From positions 44,581,608 through 44,645,607 of the forward strand of contig NC_023749.2 of NCBI RefSeq assembly GCF_000499845.2: DNA of 64,000 nt, given 5' to 3'. Below the pieces are notes generated by a model. The model made no database searches. It was given only the letters and a program-made list of their open reading frames with translations, and was not told the origin of the DNA. Below, one piece after another: positions 36,860-50,299 of this stretch (positions are counted from its first letter, which is position 1; each line of letters starts with the position of its first letter). Both the position numbers and the translations under genes were made by a program. This DNA is from Phaseolus vulgaris (Eukaryota; Streptophyta; Magnoliopsida; Fabales; Fabaceae).

Positions 36860-37880
36860 GCTGGATTTGAAAATCATCAAAACAACCTTATTCAACAATC
36901 TCCCCCTATTTGATGAAGATAAATCCCTGGTTGTTTGTTTAGTAGATTTTGATCATAAAAGATCCTGCAAAATAGAAAGATATACCATGCAATGCACACA
37001 ATGCAAGTATAACCGGTTATCCACACAGATTTATGAAAAACTATAAAGAACTACAATTTCTGCATAACCACATTATGTAGCAAAAACTTTAAAAATCAAA
37101 AAATTGTTTAGACAATTAAAACAACTCAATAGTGCATAAACGTAAAATAAATTACAACCAAGCAACAAAAAGACTTCTCCCCCTTATGTCTTCACAAATA
37201 GACAAAGAGAAGACTTTTCAAGAAAGATTTTGAAAATCAAGGATCCCCAATTCATTATGTAAGGGACTAAACCTTTCAAGAGGTAGAGGTTTGGTGAAGA
37301 TATCAACAAGTTGTTTCTTAGTTTCACTTAGTTATGATTGCACTTTTATTATCACATAGGAGAGGCACATTGTTCAACTTTAATCCAAAGTCTTCTAATT
37401 ATTTTTTGATCTACAAGATTTGTGAGCAGCTGCCAACAACAATGTATTAAACTTTTGTAGTGGAAAGAGTCCGAGAGTGACAACTAATGCGTGGGATAAC
37501 ATATTATGAGTGGTCCGATAACGGCCCGATAGCGGGTGGCACGATAGGCCCAACAAACACTCGCTATGATAGGTTTTAAATGGCTCTGATACTATATTAC
37601 AAAGTGGACTTTAAGCCTAACTCAACATCATTAAATCGGCTCATTAGGTGAGGTTTGCACCCACTTATATACAATGAAATGTATTAATCTCTAGTCGATG
37701 TGAGATCTCCAACAAAGAGCTACATATGCTTGTCTTTTGTTGTGTCAAGAAGATGACATGTTCCACTTGTACTTTTCCTATCAAGCTTGCATCTTGCTAA
37801 ATCTGAATCAAAGTATCCAACAAGATTTATAGGAGAGAAGGGGATACCATAAACCAACACTGGTTGTGCCTTTGATGTAT
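36860..37880 (-). pseudogene. Copia Pol C-terminal fragment, split by a TRIM
   Basis: On the minus strand the right part reads SPINLVGYFDSDLARCKLDRKSTSGTC-like copia RNase H sequence. After the insertion at 37470-37714 it resumes with YIVVGSCSQIL, EDFGLKLNNVPLLCDNKSAI and QLVDIFTKPLPLERF. Stops and frameshifts are present. The downstream 'atctccccctatttgatgaa' (36898) and 'ctcccccttatgtcttcaca' (37177) motifs are typical of the spacer after copia Pol. Inactive. Confidence 0.8.
37470..37714 (-). mobile_element. TRIM-type element inside the copia fragment
   Basis: On the minus strand it begins TGTTGGAGATCTCACATCG. It has a 120-bp LTR (37595-37714), a primer-binding site TAGTATCAGAGCC (37582-37594) and an internal part ending GTTGTCACTCTCGGA. 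AAGAG lies directly on both sides (37465-37469 and 37715-37719), consistent with a 5-bp target duplication, and removing the insert rejoins copia coding sequence. There is no second LTR. It is related to 53288-53568. Confidence 0.75.
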
Positions 37881-39048
37881 TTGAAGCAATGAAACATCAG
37901 ATTGAATAAAACAAACTAATAATAATAATAATATGAAAAAATAAACTATTAAATAAATAAAAAAGTATTATTCTGCAATATTTTGTAAGCATTGAGTAAA
38001 TTATACCTCTTTCTTTAGTGTTTTATATCTTTATATACTCGTACATCTTTCTTTGTTTATTATAAACAACCTTTTTTTTTCAAATAAACATAATTTTAAC
38101 ATCTTGTCACTTTATTTAATATGTATCACTCAAATATTTGTAAATTTCTATTTTTCAAAAAATACTAAAATTTCACAAATTAAAAAATCTAATAACCAAT
38201 TAATATTGTAAAAAAGTATAATAGCTCACTTGTAATTAATTTCTCAAAAGACTTCAAGGACTCATTTTTTATTCTAGTGTGGTGGTTGCTTTTGTTTTTC
38301 AATTACTAATCATTAAAGCAACATCAAACATCCATGGTAGTTTGAACCCAAAATCGATTCTATTGGTTAAACCTAATTTTAAGCCGGTTTAGTGACATAA
38401 TCACCACGTTAAGTACATTTCTGATCTAAATAGTAACTTGACTTAGTAATGTATCTAACTATTGGTTCACTCTGTTCAATCAAGCTTTACAACACTACAA
38501 CGAAGTTTACCATGCTACTATTATGTCAAGTAAGAAATAGTAAAAAAAGTTCTTGAAATTAAACTCTTACTGATACAATGTAATAAATAAAATGTACATT
38601 ATTTTATATTTTATTACATATTTAATGACATATTTATTGATTTAATTAATGAGCAATCTTCCTCAATACAATCACTTTTTCTCAAAACCTGAGTTACCTT
38701 GTACATAAACCAATATGATTATATTCCATTATTATTCATCATTATCACTATGTCCAGAACACATGAAAGACCAACATAATGTATAATTGATAAATAACTT
38801 TGCTATCAAAACAAATTACCAGGAGTTCGATCTTCAAGCATGTTTAAATAGATTTGAGTTGGTCCTTATTTTCTGATCAAAGAACAAAACGTGTTATAAA
38901 AGAAGTCATTTTAAAGTATTTTATTACCACTTTAAAGAAAATAGACTAACGAGAAAAAAAAGTATCTTAACTTGTGCAGCAACTCAAATTACATTTTAAA
39001 ATTAATTGTAAATAACCTTTCCGTAAAGAAAGGATGCACAGACAGATT
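37881..39048. other. AT-rich intergenic sequence
   Basis: No gene, tRNA or element was recognised. It ends at the polyadenylation region of the NDUFAF6-like gene. Confidence 0.5.
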
Positions 39049-39054
39049 TTTATT
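39049..39054 (-). terminator. Possible polyadenylation signal
   Basis: AATAAA on the minus strand, about 90 nt after the stop codon of the NDUFAF6-like gene. Confidence 0.5.
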
Positions 39055-39145
39055 CTGTGCAGAATGAAAGGTCATAAACAAAAACTCAATCAAGAAACAG
39101 GGGAAAAAGAATCCGCAGATGCATTGACTAAAGCTAGGTAAGTTT

Positions 39146-40057
39146 TTAGTATTTCCTTCTCCATGAAGTCCACTTGAGTTTGAGATGGTACCACAAAGGT
39201 GGCATTCCCAGCACCCCTCCTGTTAGTCTTGGATCAAACACATCAAATTGAACCTTTCTTAAGGAATCCAAGAGAACCTGAGAAGGCACTGCTGGAAGGA
39301 GCACTGGAAGAGCTTCAGCAGGCACACTTGCAGCTAACTTCCGAGCCTTTTCTAAGTGTGCATGGGCTACTGATGCCATGTCATAAACGGCATTACATAG
39401 GCCCTCACGAGAATCCACCCATCTCTCTTCCCCACCTCCCTGCTTAACTATTAACCCATGTTTGGATGCTATTGCAGTTGGGATGTAAGAAAAATGTCGG
39501 TTGCGAGATGCATGATAGGGCAGTGATTTGAGGAGCAAGAGTATGCCACTGGCCTTGCCGATATGTGAGGCTGCATGATCAGCTGCAGTAGACTTTATAT
39601 CACCTGCTTGAAGTGTCAGGTACAGCATAGTTGATACAGTGTCCTCCGCGTATTTCTCCAACTCTCCAATAGTTTCTGGCATATCAGTAACCTCTCTTCT
39701 TGCATCATTGATCCGAGCCTCAACGGATCGTTTCAACCATATCTTGCTGAGTTTGGTCTCAGCTATCACAGATGACAGGGCCAGTGCTGTTGGGTGTTCA
39801 ATCAATTTATTGGCGAACATTTTATCTATGGCTTCCTGCCACCAGACAAGACGCATTAGGCCAATCCTGGGATCTGAAGCAATATCCATAGCTCTAGCTG
39901 TTTCAACATTCAAGGCACGGAGAGCAAATGCAGCCTTCCGCATGGACGGAGGCAGCTCAAGAAGGCAAAGATAGTGATGATAATCATAACTTCGCACTTG
40001 CTGTACACAATGGGAGAAAGCAGACCTTAAGTTACTAGACGCCGAACCACCATTCAT
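39146..40057 (-). CDS. NDUFAF6-like complex I assembly factor (squalene/phytoene synthase fold), 303 aa
   Basis: One uninterrupted coding exon starts MNGGSASSNLRSAFSHCVQQ and ends KLKWTSWRRKY. It matches the plant NDUFAF6 family: SYDYHHYLCLLELPPSMRKA, FALRALNVETARAMD, IGLMRLVWWQEAIDKM, YAEDTVSTMLYLTLQ and HIGKASGILLLLKSLPYHA. The fold is that of squalene/phytoene synthases, but I do not see the paired Asp-rich motifs needed for prenyl chemistry, so it is probably a non-enzymatic factor. NDUFAF6 helps early assembly of mitochondrial complex I. Length matches plant homologues. The ATG follows closely on a splice acceptor (ctgcag|gccccc at about 40079), so at least one leader intron exists. Confidence 0.88.
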   Translation of the reverse strand: MNGGSASSNLRSAFSHCVQQVRSYDYHHYLCLLELPPSMRKAAFALRALNVETARAMDIASDPRIGLMRLVWWQEAIDKMFANKLIEHPTALALSSVIAETKLSKIWLKRSVEARINDARREVTDMPETIGELEKYAEDTVSTMLYLTLQAGDIKSTAADHAASHIGKASGILLLLKSLPYHASRNRHFSYIPTAIASKHGLIVKQGGGEERWVDSREGLCNAVYDMASVAHAHLEKARKLAASVPAEALPVLLPAVPSQVLLDSLRKVQFDVFDPRLTGGVLGMPPLWYHLKLKWTSWRRKY

Positions 40058-42055
40058 TTAATCTTCACTTGGGGGCCTGCAGATGAAAGTTACATCTATC
40101 ACAATAAAATTTGCAACAAAGAAATCATAGCGTACCTGGAAAAAATATTATGTTAGTATGTATAAACAGATGTGTAACAATATATATGTTAAAAGTTAGT
40201 TGAGGATTGGTCTTTGACTATTTGTCCCTTGAAATTATAACCAATAGTTTAATCCTGCAGATATGTTAAGACCGAATTGTTATGTCTGATCCCTGATGAG
40301 TACTTTTTTTTCAGGTATTTTTGTATATAAAGTTAACCGTCAATTCGGATTCATCAAAAGCCTAATCATATAACTCATCTTTGCATCTTCTTTAATCCTT
40401 CATTGTAAAGCCAGACACCGCTTGGTTTTGTTACTTTTTGTCAGATTTAATATGCATGGATTAGGACCTGTCTGAGCATTGGACTTAAGCCCAATAACAT
40501 GCTAAAGGCCAAAAAGAAAAAAGGGGGGAAAAGCACAACAATGCAGTGATTGTCCCTCATTATTAATCATCCAGGTAATTCTACAAGTCAATTCAATTTG
40601 TGATCCAGTCTGTAACAATCATGATGTGAAGTAATGACGTGTTGAAATCACCTATAAGTGTATTTTCATCAAATCGCAAGGATTCTGACCTCGTTATAGA
40701 TACTGCATTATATCAACACTGGAAGATTTGAAGCAAAGTGGTGATCCAAAACAAGTATTTTTTTCTTGCTTTGACGCTACAGCATAGTGAATAAGAACTA
40801 GAACTAAGATTACTTAGAAAGGCATCTTATGACTTTTCATTGTTGGTTGACCTTGCATACATCTGCAGTTATGCTCAGATGTTGTAAATTTGCATTACTT
40901 GAGCTTTTTTTCTTGCAATATTGTATTCAGGACGTAATTGTATGTCTATACTATATATTTGCTAGATCCAAAAAACGCTATAGTGGGTCAGGATATAGCA
41001 GAATGGCTGCTGTTAAATTTTGTATGCATAATAAATTATTTATATTGTATATAGGTATAAAATCTAAAAACCAACAAAATTCCTGACATATTCAAAATTA
41101 ACAAATTTATGGCTCGGTCAAAATACAAAATGCTGGATGTGGTGGAAAACAGAAATAGGGAAGCCAGAAACAGAAGCCTTATGTGGAAGGGAAGGGAACA
41201 GAGGAGAAGCTCCCAGTAAAACTGCTGGAGAATGGTGGGGATACTGGATGAGCTTCGAAATTCAGAGGGTGGTTGCACTTAAAAACAGAGACGGGAGATC
41301 AGGGGCAAGAGAGTTTGTAGCTACCCATTAGAATTGTGTCACTAAAAAATGGTGCCGTTTTAGCTGCAATTTCGGCCACAATGGCCATCATTCCAGAACC
41401 CCAGGCAACACTTCTGTAGGACCAAGGGCCACTGCACACCACTATGCTGTGTTAGCACTGCTATAGTGCACAAATAATAACTTGGCTAGGTCTAACAGTA
41501 TTCTGTTCTGTATTGTCTTTAACAGAAAATTCTGAAAACGGGACTATGTTAATTTTTCTTATAGTGTGCTTCACTTCCCAAAAAAATCTAGCCACTGATG
41601 AATATCAGGTCAGTTGACACAAAATAAATCATGCAGGTGAAATCCGATCAGTTGGTACAAAATAAATAAATAACAAAAGTGTACCCAAATGAAAAAGCCT
41701 GCGTTGGTATATAAGTCACTGATGAAGCAATAAATATGGAATAAGTAAACGGCCTCCAGGTCCTTTGCATATAACATATAGCATAAAAAAGAAGAAAGTC
41801 AAGATAGTCAGCACTATATAAAATGTCCCAACCCTGTGCATCTAATACTCTCCCATTCCCATTTAGTACCCTATATTAAGATATCTCATGTCAACTAGGA
41901 ATATAGACAAAAGACATTCCTTGTAAGACTTGGATAATGCTCCCCCTTGAGTTAGCCTTTTGGGCTTAAGCCCAATTCGTTTCTAATATGGCTTTAGAGT
42001 CTATCTAATCTTAATGTTGGCCCAACGGAAGATATATAGTCTTAGCATGACAAGA

Positions 42056-42640
42056 ATGTGTTAAGATGTCCTACAATGAATAGAAATATCACCAAAATAC
42101 TTATAGAACTACGACAATTCTACCTGATACCTAATGTCGAACACCATATTATAGCTACAAAGATTGGTACAGTAAAATCTATTCTCAGGTTTCCTAAACA
42201 ATCTAATGTCCACAAACCGTCTAGTAGAAGACATGTATCTTTTATTAGTAGTGGAGAAGCAAAAAACACTGTTCACGTCTTTTCTCCTTGTGTTTACGTG
42301 CGTTTCTTGGAAGTTAATTATGGTTATGTTGTATATATAGGAAACTGTATTAACAAATTAAGTGACAGAGAGTTGTGAGTTCAACTGATACAATGTGAGT
42401 GAGTTGAGCGAGAGTTCAACCAGAGTTCATTGATAGAGAAACTTCGAGTTGTACTTTTTGTGTAATAGTGAATTTTGTCATGGCCGTAGATTGAAGATCA
42501 TTAGTGCTTCAATCAAACCACGATAATTTGTGTGTTGATCTTCTTGCTTTACATTTACCTTCTACCGATCATTTGTGATTCTTATCTATTATTGGCTTTG
42601 TATTTTATGTAATAGACGGTCTTACAATAATTCAATTTCA
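42056..42640 (+). mobile_element. Probable copia-type solo LTR fragment
   Basis: Starting near TGTTAAGATGTCC, the sequence includes 'gttatgttgtatatatagga' and ends with 'gtggccgtagattgaagatc'- and 'accacgataatttgtgtgtt'-type sequence, a pattern familiar from the ends of plant copia LTRs. There is no second copy and no target duplication could be fixed. The open frame at 42058-42378 is therefore unlikely to be a gene. Confidence 0.35.
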
Positions 42641-43288
42641 CTAAAATAAAGGAATGCCTGGATTGACAGAGTGAAGCATAAAAGAAGACCTAATGTTAGC
42701 CTCCAAATTAATAGTTCATTGTCCAAGCTGCCCCACATAAATAAGTCTAGATGTTATGACATGATATACCACTAAGTAGTTATGCATAGAAATGGAATTG
42801 ACTAAAAAGTAAAATTTACTATCCACCACTGTGATACTTGCATAAAACCAATATTAACTAAAGCCAACAAAACTCTATTTCAATCTATAGTTTCTTTAAA
42901 ATCTGAAACCATTAGTATGAAAGAGTGGGGGAATTTGCAAACTTAGTTAAAAACCTACAAGAAAATATATTTGAAAATGCCACGGAATTGAATTTTTTTT
43001 CTGATAGAAAAAAAATCATAAGAGAATTGCACAAGCTCTCCAGTACCTCAATAAGAGAACACAAATTAACCATCTTATCATATGACACATTTAGAAAATA
43101 CCTGAAACCTGCCCTAATATCATCATAGTTTATTCACCAGGACGTCCTCAACCCCATTGTCATTTACCAATCTTAAAAATGGAAATCTAACATATCTGAA
43201 ACTCCAAGTCACACCATAACCATAAGATCGCTTTTGTGGTACACCATTTTAAGACAGCATGCTTCGCTAACTTGAGATCTAAAAAAGA

Positions 43289-43505
43289 AACAAACTAGAA
43301 TTGTAATTCACTTTCAAAAAATATCAAAAAACCTTTCATGATTAAAAAAAACGTTCAAGCTATATTCCCAGCCTTCTGTGTGGAAGATAACTGAAAGAAA
43401 CTAGAATTGTAATTCACTTTCAAAAAATATCAAAAACCTTTCATGATTAAAAAAAACCTTCAAGCTATATTCTCAGCCTTTTGTGTGGAAGATAACTGAA
43501 AGAAA
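43289..43505. repeat. About 105-bp tandem duplication
   Basis: Two adjacent copies, starting at about 43290 and 43396, share 'actagaattgtaattcac', 'cctttcatgattaaaaaaa' and 'gtgtggaagataactgaaag', with a few substitutions and one 1-bp length change. Confidence 0.85.
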
Positions 43506-45289
43506 CTAATAGAGGACTTTGTATGCTTTTAATTTCCACAGGTCAGATTTGAATTAACCTCTGTAGCTGGATAAAATAACTTTATTTCTTTAATTTGGCA
43601 GACTTTTAAAACTTGTACAAAATTTAATCATGGTACTAAAACCATCTTCTCCTACTTTGCAATTGCATACCTAATTCACAAAACATGATTATTATCTATT
43701 ACTTCATACAGAAATAGGATTTAAAAGTGAATGAATGGTTCCCAATTCTTTAAATAACTCAAGGGTTTACGACACAGTAAAACATCTCAACACCAAAGCA
43801 TGGTTATTAACAATTACCTTCAGACATTCATTTTATGAAAAGTAATTGTTTGCACTAAATTATCTTACATGTCCTACTTGACTGTACCAATGTACTACAA
43901 GTAGTAAGGCGTTTCATCAAAGTTCTTACTTGGGCTAATAACCATTGATAACAGTGTCTGTCAAATTTTTCAACAAGAACTCACACAACCCCAACATTAT
44001 TGTTCCCAACTAGATCAGCACTGTCCAACCATTCCAATAAAACCCATCAAGTTCATGACCCATTCCCAAAAACGGCGGCCATTCTCATCCCCATCCAACA
44101 CTTCCAACCCTGTCTTGATGGTTGATGGTGTCCAATGACATAGAAATCAAAGCAGACATGCTGCTAGTCATTGTTGCACACTTGCTCCCTGAACTACCAT
44201 CACTGTCTTAGAATCTGGCCTCAATTCACTCTCACCTTTCTTCCCCAGGTACCACCCAAGCCCAATCCATTCTGTGTACCACAGAATATGAAACCCACCA
44301 CCACACAGCATAGGAAGGTGCATAGGTCAAAATCAATATCCCAAAACCCCAATGAAACTCCCTAGCACCATCATTCTTGATAATTTTCCTAGAGGCATCA
44401 ATCCACTGACATATCGAGGTGATGAATTGGACTTAGACACACATCAACCTCTGACTCACACATCAACACCGGTCCACACGTGTTGAGCTGCCATGGCTGC
44501 CCTTAACCCAGTAGCAGAACTAGCAGCAGTGGCAGCAGTAGGTTCAACCACCCCAAACTTAAGGGTAGCAGTGCCTACCTATTGCACAATCAGAGAACCT
44601 AGAAAACTAACTTGAGGGTTCTGTTTATAATATATTTTGATTCTGAAGATACTTAACTAATTGACTGGATAACAGTTTAATCAAGGATCACCATTTATCC
44701 AACTGGAAGTAATGTCGCACATGATTTGCGTATAACCCTATGGCTTTTTTCTCAAGAATTTTTAAAGGGTTTGATTGAGAAGCTAATTACAGTAAGCCAA
44801 CAATGTTCATTTTTTTAATTGGAGATTCTTCCGTTATTTTTAATGGGAGAGGATCTGCTCCTGTGATCAATGACTGACACTCATCATGAAAACGGTATAC
44901 AACAAGACTGAATTAGAGCCTACAGGCTTTAAACATCATTGAAATCCAAAGAGTCTTGATGTTTCACAGTTACCATGTTAAGAATTACTTACCCTTGTAG
45001 GATTTGAAACCACATAAGTTTGTGATAATAATATACTAAAATGGTTAAACTTCCAAATCTAAATGAAAGAATGCACATAAGATAAGTGGTAACAGAAAAA
45101 ATATAACTGTATTACGATATATATTTTCAAAATATACACATAAGATGACTTACAATAACTTTGCACTGATCAAGCAGTAATCCCCGCCAGGAAAAGTAAA
45201 AGAGATAAGGGGTAAATTTTAGTCTTGTTTGTAGAAGAGATAAATTGGAGAGCCAAATGAAACTGTACATATGTGCCAAGTGAAATTCC

Positions 45290-45475
45290 ATGTGTACCAC
45301 TCTGTGTGCCAAGTCATCACCCACTTAACGCCATTAGAGAGATGATCTAACAGAAGGGACCACATTGAGTTATTTTTAAAAAAACTTGGGATCACATTGA
45401 AAAATTTAAAAAGTGAGGGACATAATTGACTTTTGCCTCTTAATATAGGGACGAAAAGACTAATTAAGCCTAAAC
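45290..45475. repeat. Fragment of an interspersed repeat, related to 54340-54715
   Basis: It contains 'gggaccacattgagtta', 'gacataattgacttttgcc' and ends 'taattaagcctaaa', matching the arrangement of the larger inverted-repeat element at 54340-54715. Probably a Mutator-like or other non-autonomous DNA element fragment. Confidence 0.4.
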
Positions 45476-48083
45476 TATATATATAGATATACATGTGATA
45501 AAAAGGAAACACACATATAATGAAAATCTTGTAATTCAAGAACATTGAACTAAACTTAAACTGAATAATCATATCCATAAGTTTACATGTCATAACCAAG
45601 GTATTTGAATTAGGATACGAAGTATGAACACGAAATCCTATTTTATGAATTGTGGGTTGAAACAAAACGTGAGTCGTAGTATTCATGATCAATAGTAGAC
45701 ATGACATATGTATATATATGTGTGTAGGTGTGTATATTTAAGACATGTAAAAGCTCAAATACATGATCAATAACTATTTATACTTGCACTCCAATTAACT
45801 ATCTTTCAACAAAAAAACTCTAAGCTCGTACGATTCATGAAGATTGCACCCAATTAATTATTTAGACTAAACAGAAATAAAAAGTAACAACTGAGGACTC
45901 TTAAAACCTCAGGTGACACACTTAACCTTCTACATGTGAGTTTAAAAAAAAAACATGTAAATTTTGAAGGCAGTTTGCAAGGCCCATACCCAAATGTTGA
46001 ACCCTAAACACCACCTTCTATCCCTGTATCAATTCACCAGATCCAACTTCTCCCACTTCAGACCAGAATACCCTCAATGAGTATGCAATGTGTACGTCAC
46101 AACACAAACCTGCAACACATAAGAAAGCTGTAATTACCATTGTCATGGTCTTTGCAACATCACACTTTCATTTCCATTGAAACACCACAGTGCCAATATG
46201 ATGGTATTCATTTGGAGATCACAATTCATGTCATACTTTATGGGTTTGTGTGATATCTTCAGACACAAAAACAATACTCATCACGATTCACACTGCCAAG
46301 TTTCCAAACTGTATGGAATCAGTAGTATCTAACTAATATTGTGCAATACTAACTACCGTGGTCATAACTAATAGGTCCAAAACAACTCAGAATCAGTCAC
46401 ACAACAAAAAACATAGGAAACTATATTAAAAGTGACAAAATTGGAGAATGTAAACAAAAATGTGACATTAGGGGGAACTGATGCGGAAATTACAAAACAG
46501 AGGAACAAAGTCAAGCCAAGAAAAAGAAAAACTTGCTGAGACAAAGAACGGTTGCTGGATACCTCAATTTAAGACTAAGAACAGAAGAAGAAGCTTAGCA
46601 GGAATAAGAACAGCGGGAAGAACAAACCCTAGGGATGAAGGAGTCCCGCAAGAATGACTGAAATCAGAAGAAATATTTATTTTTTCATCTTGAAAGGTAA
46701 AAAATCTGGGTTTCAAACTAAATGTAAAAGCTGACCCTGAAATGCAAAACACCACACTGTTGACAAACTACAGAACATACATTTTTTTCTCACAGAAGAT
46801 TGCGAGATCTGGTGTGATATTAGAGGATTTTTCTCATGACTTTAACATCTTTAACTAGGAAGTTTAAAAGAGGACGGATGAGCAGAACACATATAAAACA
46901 GTTTTATAAAATCTGAAGGGAGAGAACTAAAAACAGAGGTCGTTGAATGTTTTAGCCAAAAAAATATCCAAACAATGGTGTTCCATGGGAGGTGGTAAAA
47001 ATTGGTTTTTGAAGGCTATAATATGGAAGTTCAACTATAGTTGCAAGTAGCAGCTATTTTGGTGGTCACTACTGAATCCTAATGCAGTCCACGGCAGCTC
47101 CACTCCACTAAAGAGCATTATTGGCTACAACACATATAGCAATAAAAATAATGCAGAAAACACATCGTCAAATCAAAATTTCTAATTTCTGTTGAATTGA
47201 AAGAGTACAATATGAAACGGGATGAAATAATGAATTGAACAACCGCAAATTATACTCTTATTCAAACCCAGATCTCAAAAGAGTAGAGCAAGGTGAATCC
47301 TATTTATGATCAAAAATCTATCAAAGCTAGAAATAACATAGAACAAATTACACTAGTGACCTAAAAAATCAACCCTTCAGCAAACCCATTCAGAGCAAGG
47401 ACTTAGATGTAACTATCAGCAGACAGAGAGATCAGAATTTCACTACCAAAACTAAATCTCAGGCCATCCAGATTAATGCTAAGTCGCTAAGCAACTCTGT
47501 TGAAAGGAAAACTACACACAATTTGTCAAAGAGTCGTTGCTATTCAGTGCCTTGTGTATTACTAAATCTGGTAACCAAACAGATGAAAAATAGAAGAAGA
47601 TTTCCCCACCATTAAAAAATCAGAAGGGACTGTGATATCCCCTCAAGGCCTATGCTCATCCTTCTCCATTTTTTTCCTTATCCTTCACAATATCCAATAC
47701 ACGGTTGCTACAACAACACTTAAACATTACCGCAAGCACCTCCCTCCCCAAATTTGACTGCACTTAAGTATCGCAATTATTCTAATAATTTCCACGCGAT
47801 AACAAATTTTATAACCAAAAATCATCACGCAAGAAAATGAAAAGTAAAGTTGAACATTTGAAATAAGCAAACAAGAACCCCACAATAAAAAAAGATAATT
47901 TAAATTCAATTCCAACATTTTTCTGTGATGAGAAGAAAAAAAACACTAAGGGCTATGAACTTGAAATCGATGATTACGTTCTCACCGACAACAACGAAGA
48001 AAGAACAAATTACGAACAAAAATTAGAACTCTACATCAAAATTTTCAAACAGAGATAAATAGATAAATAGAAATTGAAAACAT

Positions 48084-48087
<4 letters not shown>

Positions 48088-48138
<51 letters not shown>
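48088..48138. repeat. (GA)n microsatellite
   Basis: About 25 uninterrupted GA units, read as CT repeats on the minus strand. CT-rich tracts of this kind are common in plant 5' leaders. The Ser-Leu repeat peptide predicted through it is not supported as a protein. Confidence 0.95.
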
Positions 48139-48140
<2 letters not shown>

Positions 48141-48250
48141 GGAAGAGAAACCTTTTTCAGGCGCAGAAAGAAACGACGTCGCAGCGGCAACCACCGTCTC
48201 TGCGTCTACGTAAATATGTTTATTCTTTTTAACTTTTGCTGAGATCAACA

Positions 48251-50290
48251 CACAACTGTGGTGTAAAATTATAGCTACTGTTAACCATTTTAAGCGAAAT
48301 TTATACCGTCAAAAATGAAGAATTATATTTTTAGTTCTTTATTTTTTATATCAAACTTAGGTTTGTGTCTACTAAGTAATCTATTATAATTTTAAAATGA
48401 GTCACGTATGTTTAATGTTAAAAAATTAATTAAATTGAATCAATAATTATTTTTAATAAAGGTGTAGGAATTTATAGGAAAATAAAATATATTGCTGTTG
48501 GTTTGTTGGTTTCAAAGTTGGAAATGATTTAGGTGATATCATTTTATCATATAACTCTTTCCAATCTAATTAAATAATAATAATTAGTGGAAACATGTTT
48601 TTTTTTCATATTTGTCCCTTAACCTTATCCACTAGCTATAGTTTAGTGTTCATTGTTAGATTTCTGACAAATTCAATTTTAATTTTAATTTAACATAATT
48701 AAGTTTTGAAGAAAAAAATGTTTATAATAAAACTAGTTCTTTTTAACCCTTGGGATGCACAGGACTTTTTATAGTAGAATTTCATAATTACTAATTATAA
48801 ATAATTAATAACATATTTATCATCCTAATTTCCAAAATATTGATAAGAATTAGTAAAATGAGTAGTTAAAAATACATTATAGAGTTGGATATAGGAATAT
48901 GAATTACTATTCAAATTTATTTGCAGAATTATTTGATATTGAGTTTGGAAGAGATTGAAGAAAAAAATTATGCAAGTAGATCATTGTATATTAATTGTAA
49001 TAAATAAGAAAATATTGTTGATAATAAATAATTAAAGTTTTTACTTTGATAAAAAAATAAATGTAAATTTTGGTTAAAAAGTTACCGTAGTATAAGTTTG
49101 ATACAGATGGATAAATTTGAATTATCACGCACTTCATGGATATAAATTTCATTAAATAGCAAGTTAATTATGATAAACGGATAAATGAGAAATAAACATA
49201 ATACAATTTCAACAATTTTACATGATGACATATGTTTTTTACTTTAACTCTGATTATTAAGGGTTTCATAGAATCCGAGAAGATATTTATAATTTGGATC
49301 AAGAAATGTGTCGAAAAGGAGAAAGAGTGTTTATCTATGAAGAGTGATTTTTCTCTTTTTCTTTAAATGCAAATATTGAATGCGAAAATCACGTAAAATG
49401 ATAGTATTTTTCTGTTTTGTTTTTATTTTTAGTTTTGTCATTCATGCAATAATATATAATAATACATTTTATTTTTATTATTTTTCCATTATATTATATG
49501 ATATTTAATACTTTGTTCTATATATTTTCTTTTCTTTATAAATAAATTTGTACAATTCACACAACATATTATATTTTTCATTATAAAATGTATTCTAAAA
49601 TATCTATATGGTTGTGTATCTACATTCAATGAATAGAAAAAACTTTCAAAATGTATAAAATAAATATAACGGTAGATTTGTATATGCTTAAATAATATTA
49701 TTTTTATAGTTCTTTTCCATGTTTTGACAGTATTAAGTAATTCGGATTTTTTTAAAATAATTATTTAAAAGTATCGAAATAAATTATTCAATGGTACCGA
49801 AATTAATTTAAAATATTTTAATTAACTCAAATTTACACAAAAATACATCATATTTGATTATTTAAATATTTTTAAATACAAGGGTAAATTTGTAAACTTA
49901 CATTTTATACCTTTCAAAAAAATTAAAAAACCTCTCACAACCATCATATCACTCACAAACTTCAATAATTTTTCTCACAAATCCACTCTAGTTATCATAT
50001 CCCAATCTAAACACGGAGTCTCTCTTCACACTTTCCTCTCAAATTCTTACACACTTACTCCCTCGAATCCTCACACATCCCCTCCCCAATCCAAACACGA
50101 CCTAAAGAGTTTTAAATATTTCTTTCTAAACCACTTTTTTTTTTAACTCATTACTTTTCAATCTTCATCTCAAATAAGTATTTTCAATTATTTCTTTGCT
50201 TTTTACTCTAGAAACAATAAACAAAAAAGTTGACCATGTGTGCAAACTGGAAGCAGAAGGTAAAGTCAAACTTTTGAAAGTGATTGATAT
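48251..50290. other. AT-rich intergenic sequence
   Basis: No gene was recognised. A CA/CT-richer patch (49915-50105, with repeated 'ctcacaaa' and 'ctcacaca') breaks the AT-rich background. Confidence 0.5.
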
Positions 50291-50299
50291 TGACTCTTA

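Larger units (their letters stand above)
40058..48250 (-). other. Upstream region; possible long 5'-UTR intron of the NDUFAF6-like gene
   Basis: No convincing protein-coding gene lies between the NDUFAF6-like ATG and about 48.2 kb. Acceptor-like sites at 40079 and 40136 on the minus strand show a spliced leader. A CT-rich stretch near 48.1 kb followed by a GC-richer 48140-48210 looks like a plant transcription start region on the minus strand, but a nearer start is possible. The interval holds an LTR-like piece, a small tandem duplication and other repeats. 44000-44600 is GC-richer, without a frame I can name. Confidence 0.3.

Noticed and set aside
44171..44365. Pro/Thr-rich plus-strand frame in the GC-richer stretch at 44.0-44.6 kb
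   Set aside because: It is short, low in complexity and without start context or homology I recognise.
48045..48251. Frame with a Ser-Leu repeat tail
   Set aside because: The repeat peptide comes from the GA microsatellite. The first 30 codons lie in a likely leader region and show no homology I recognise.
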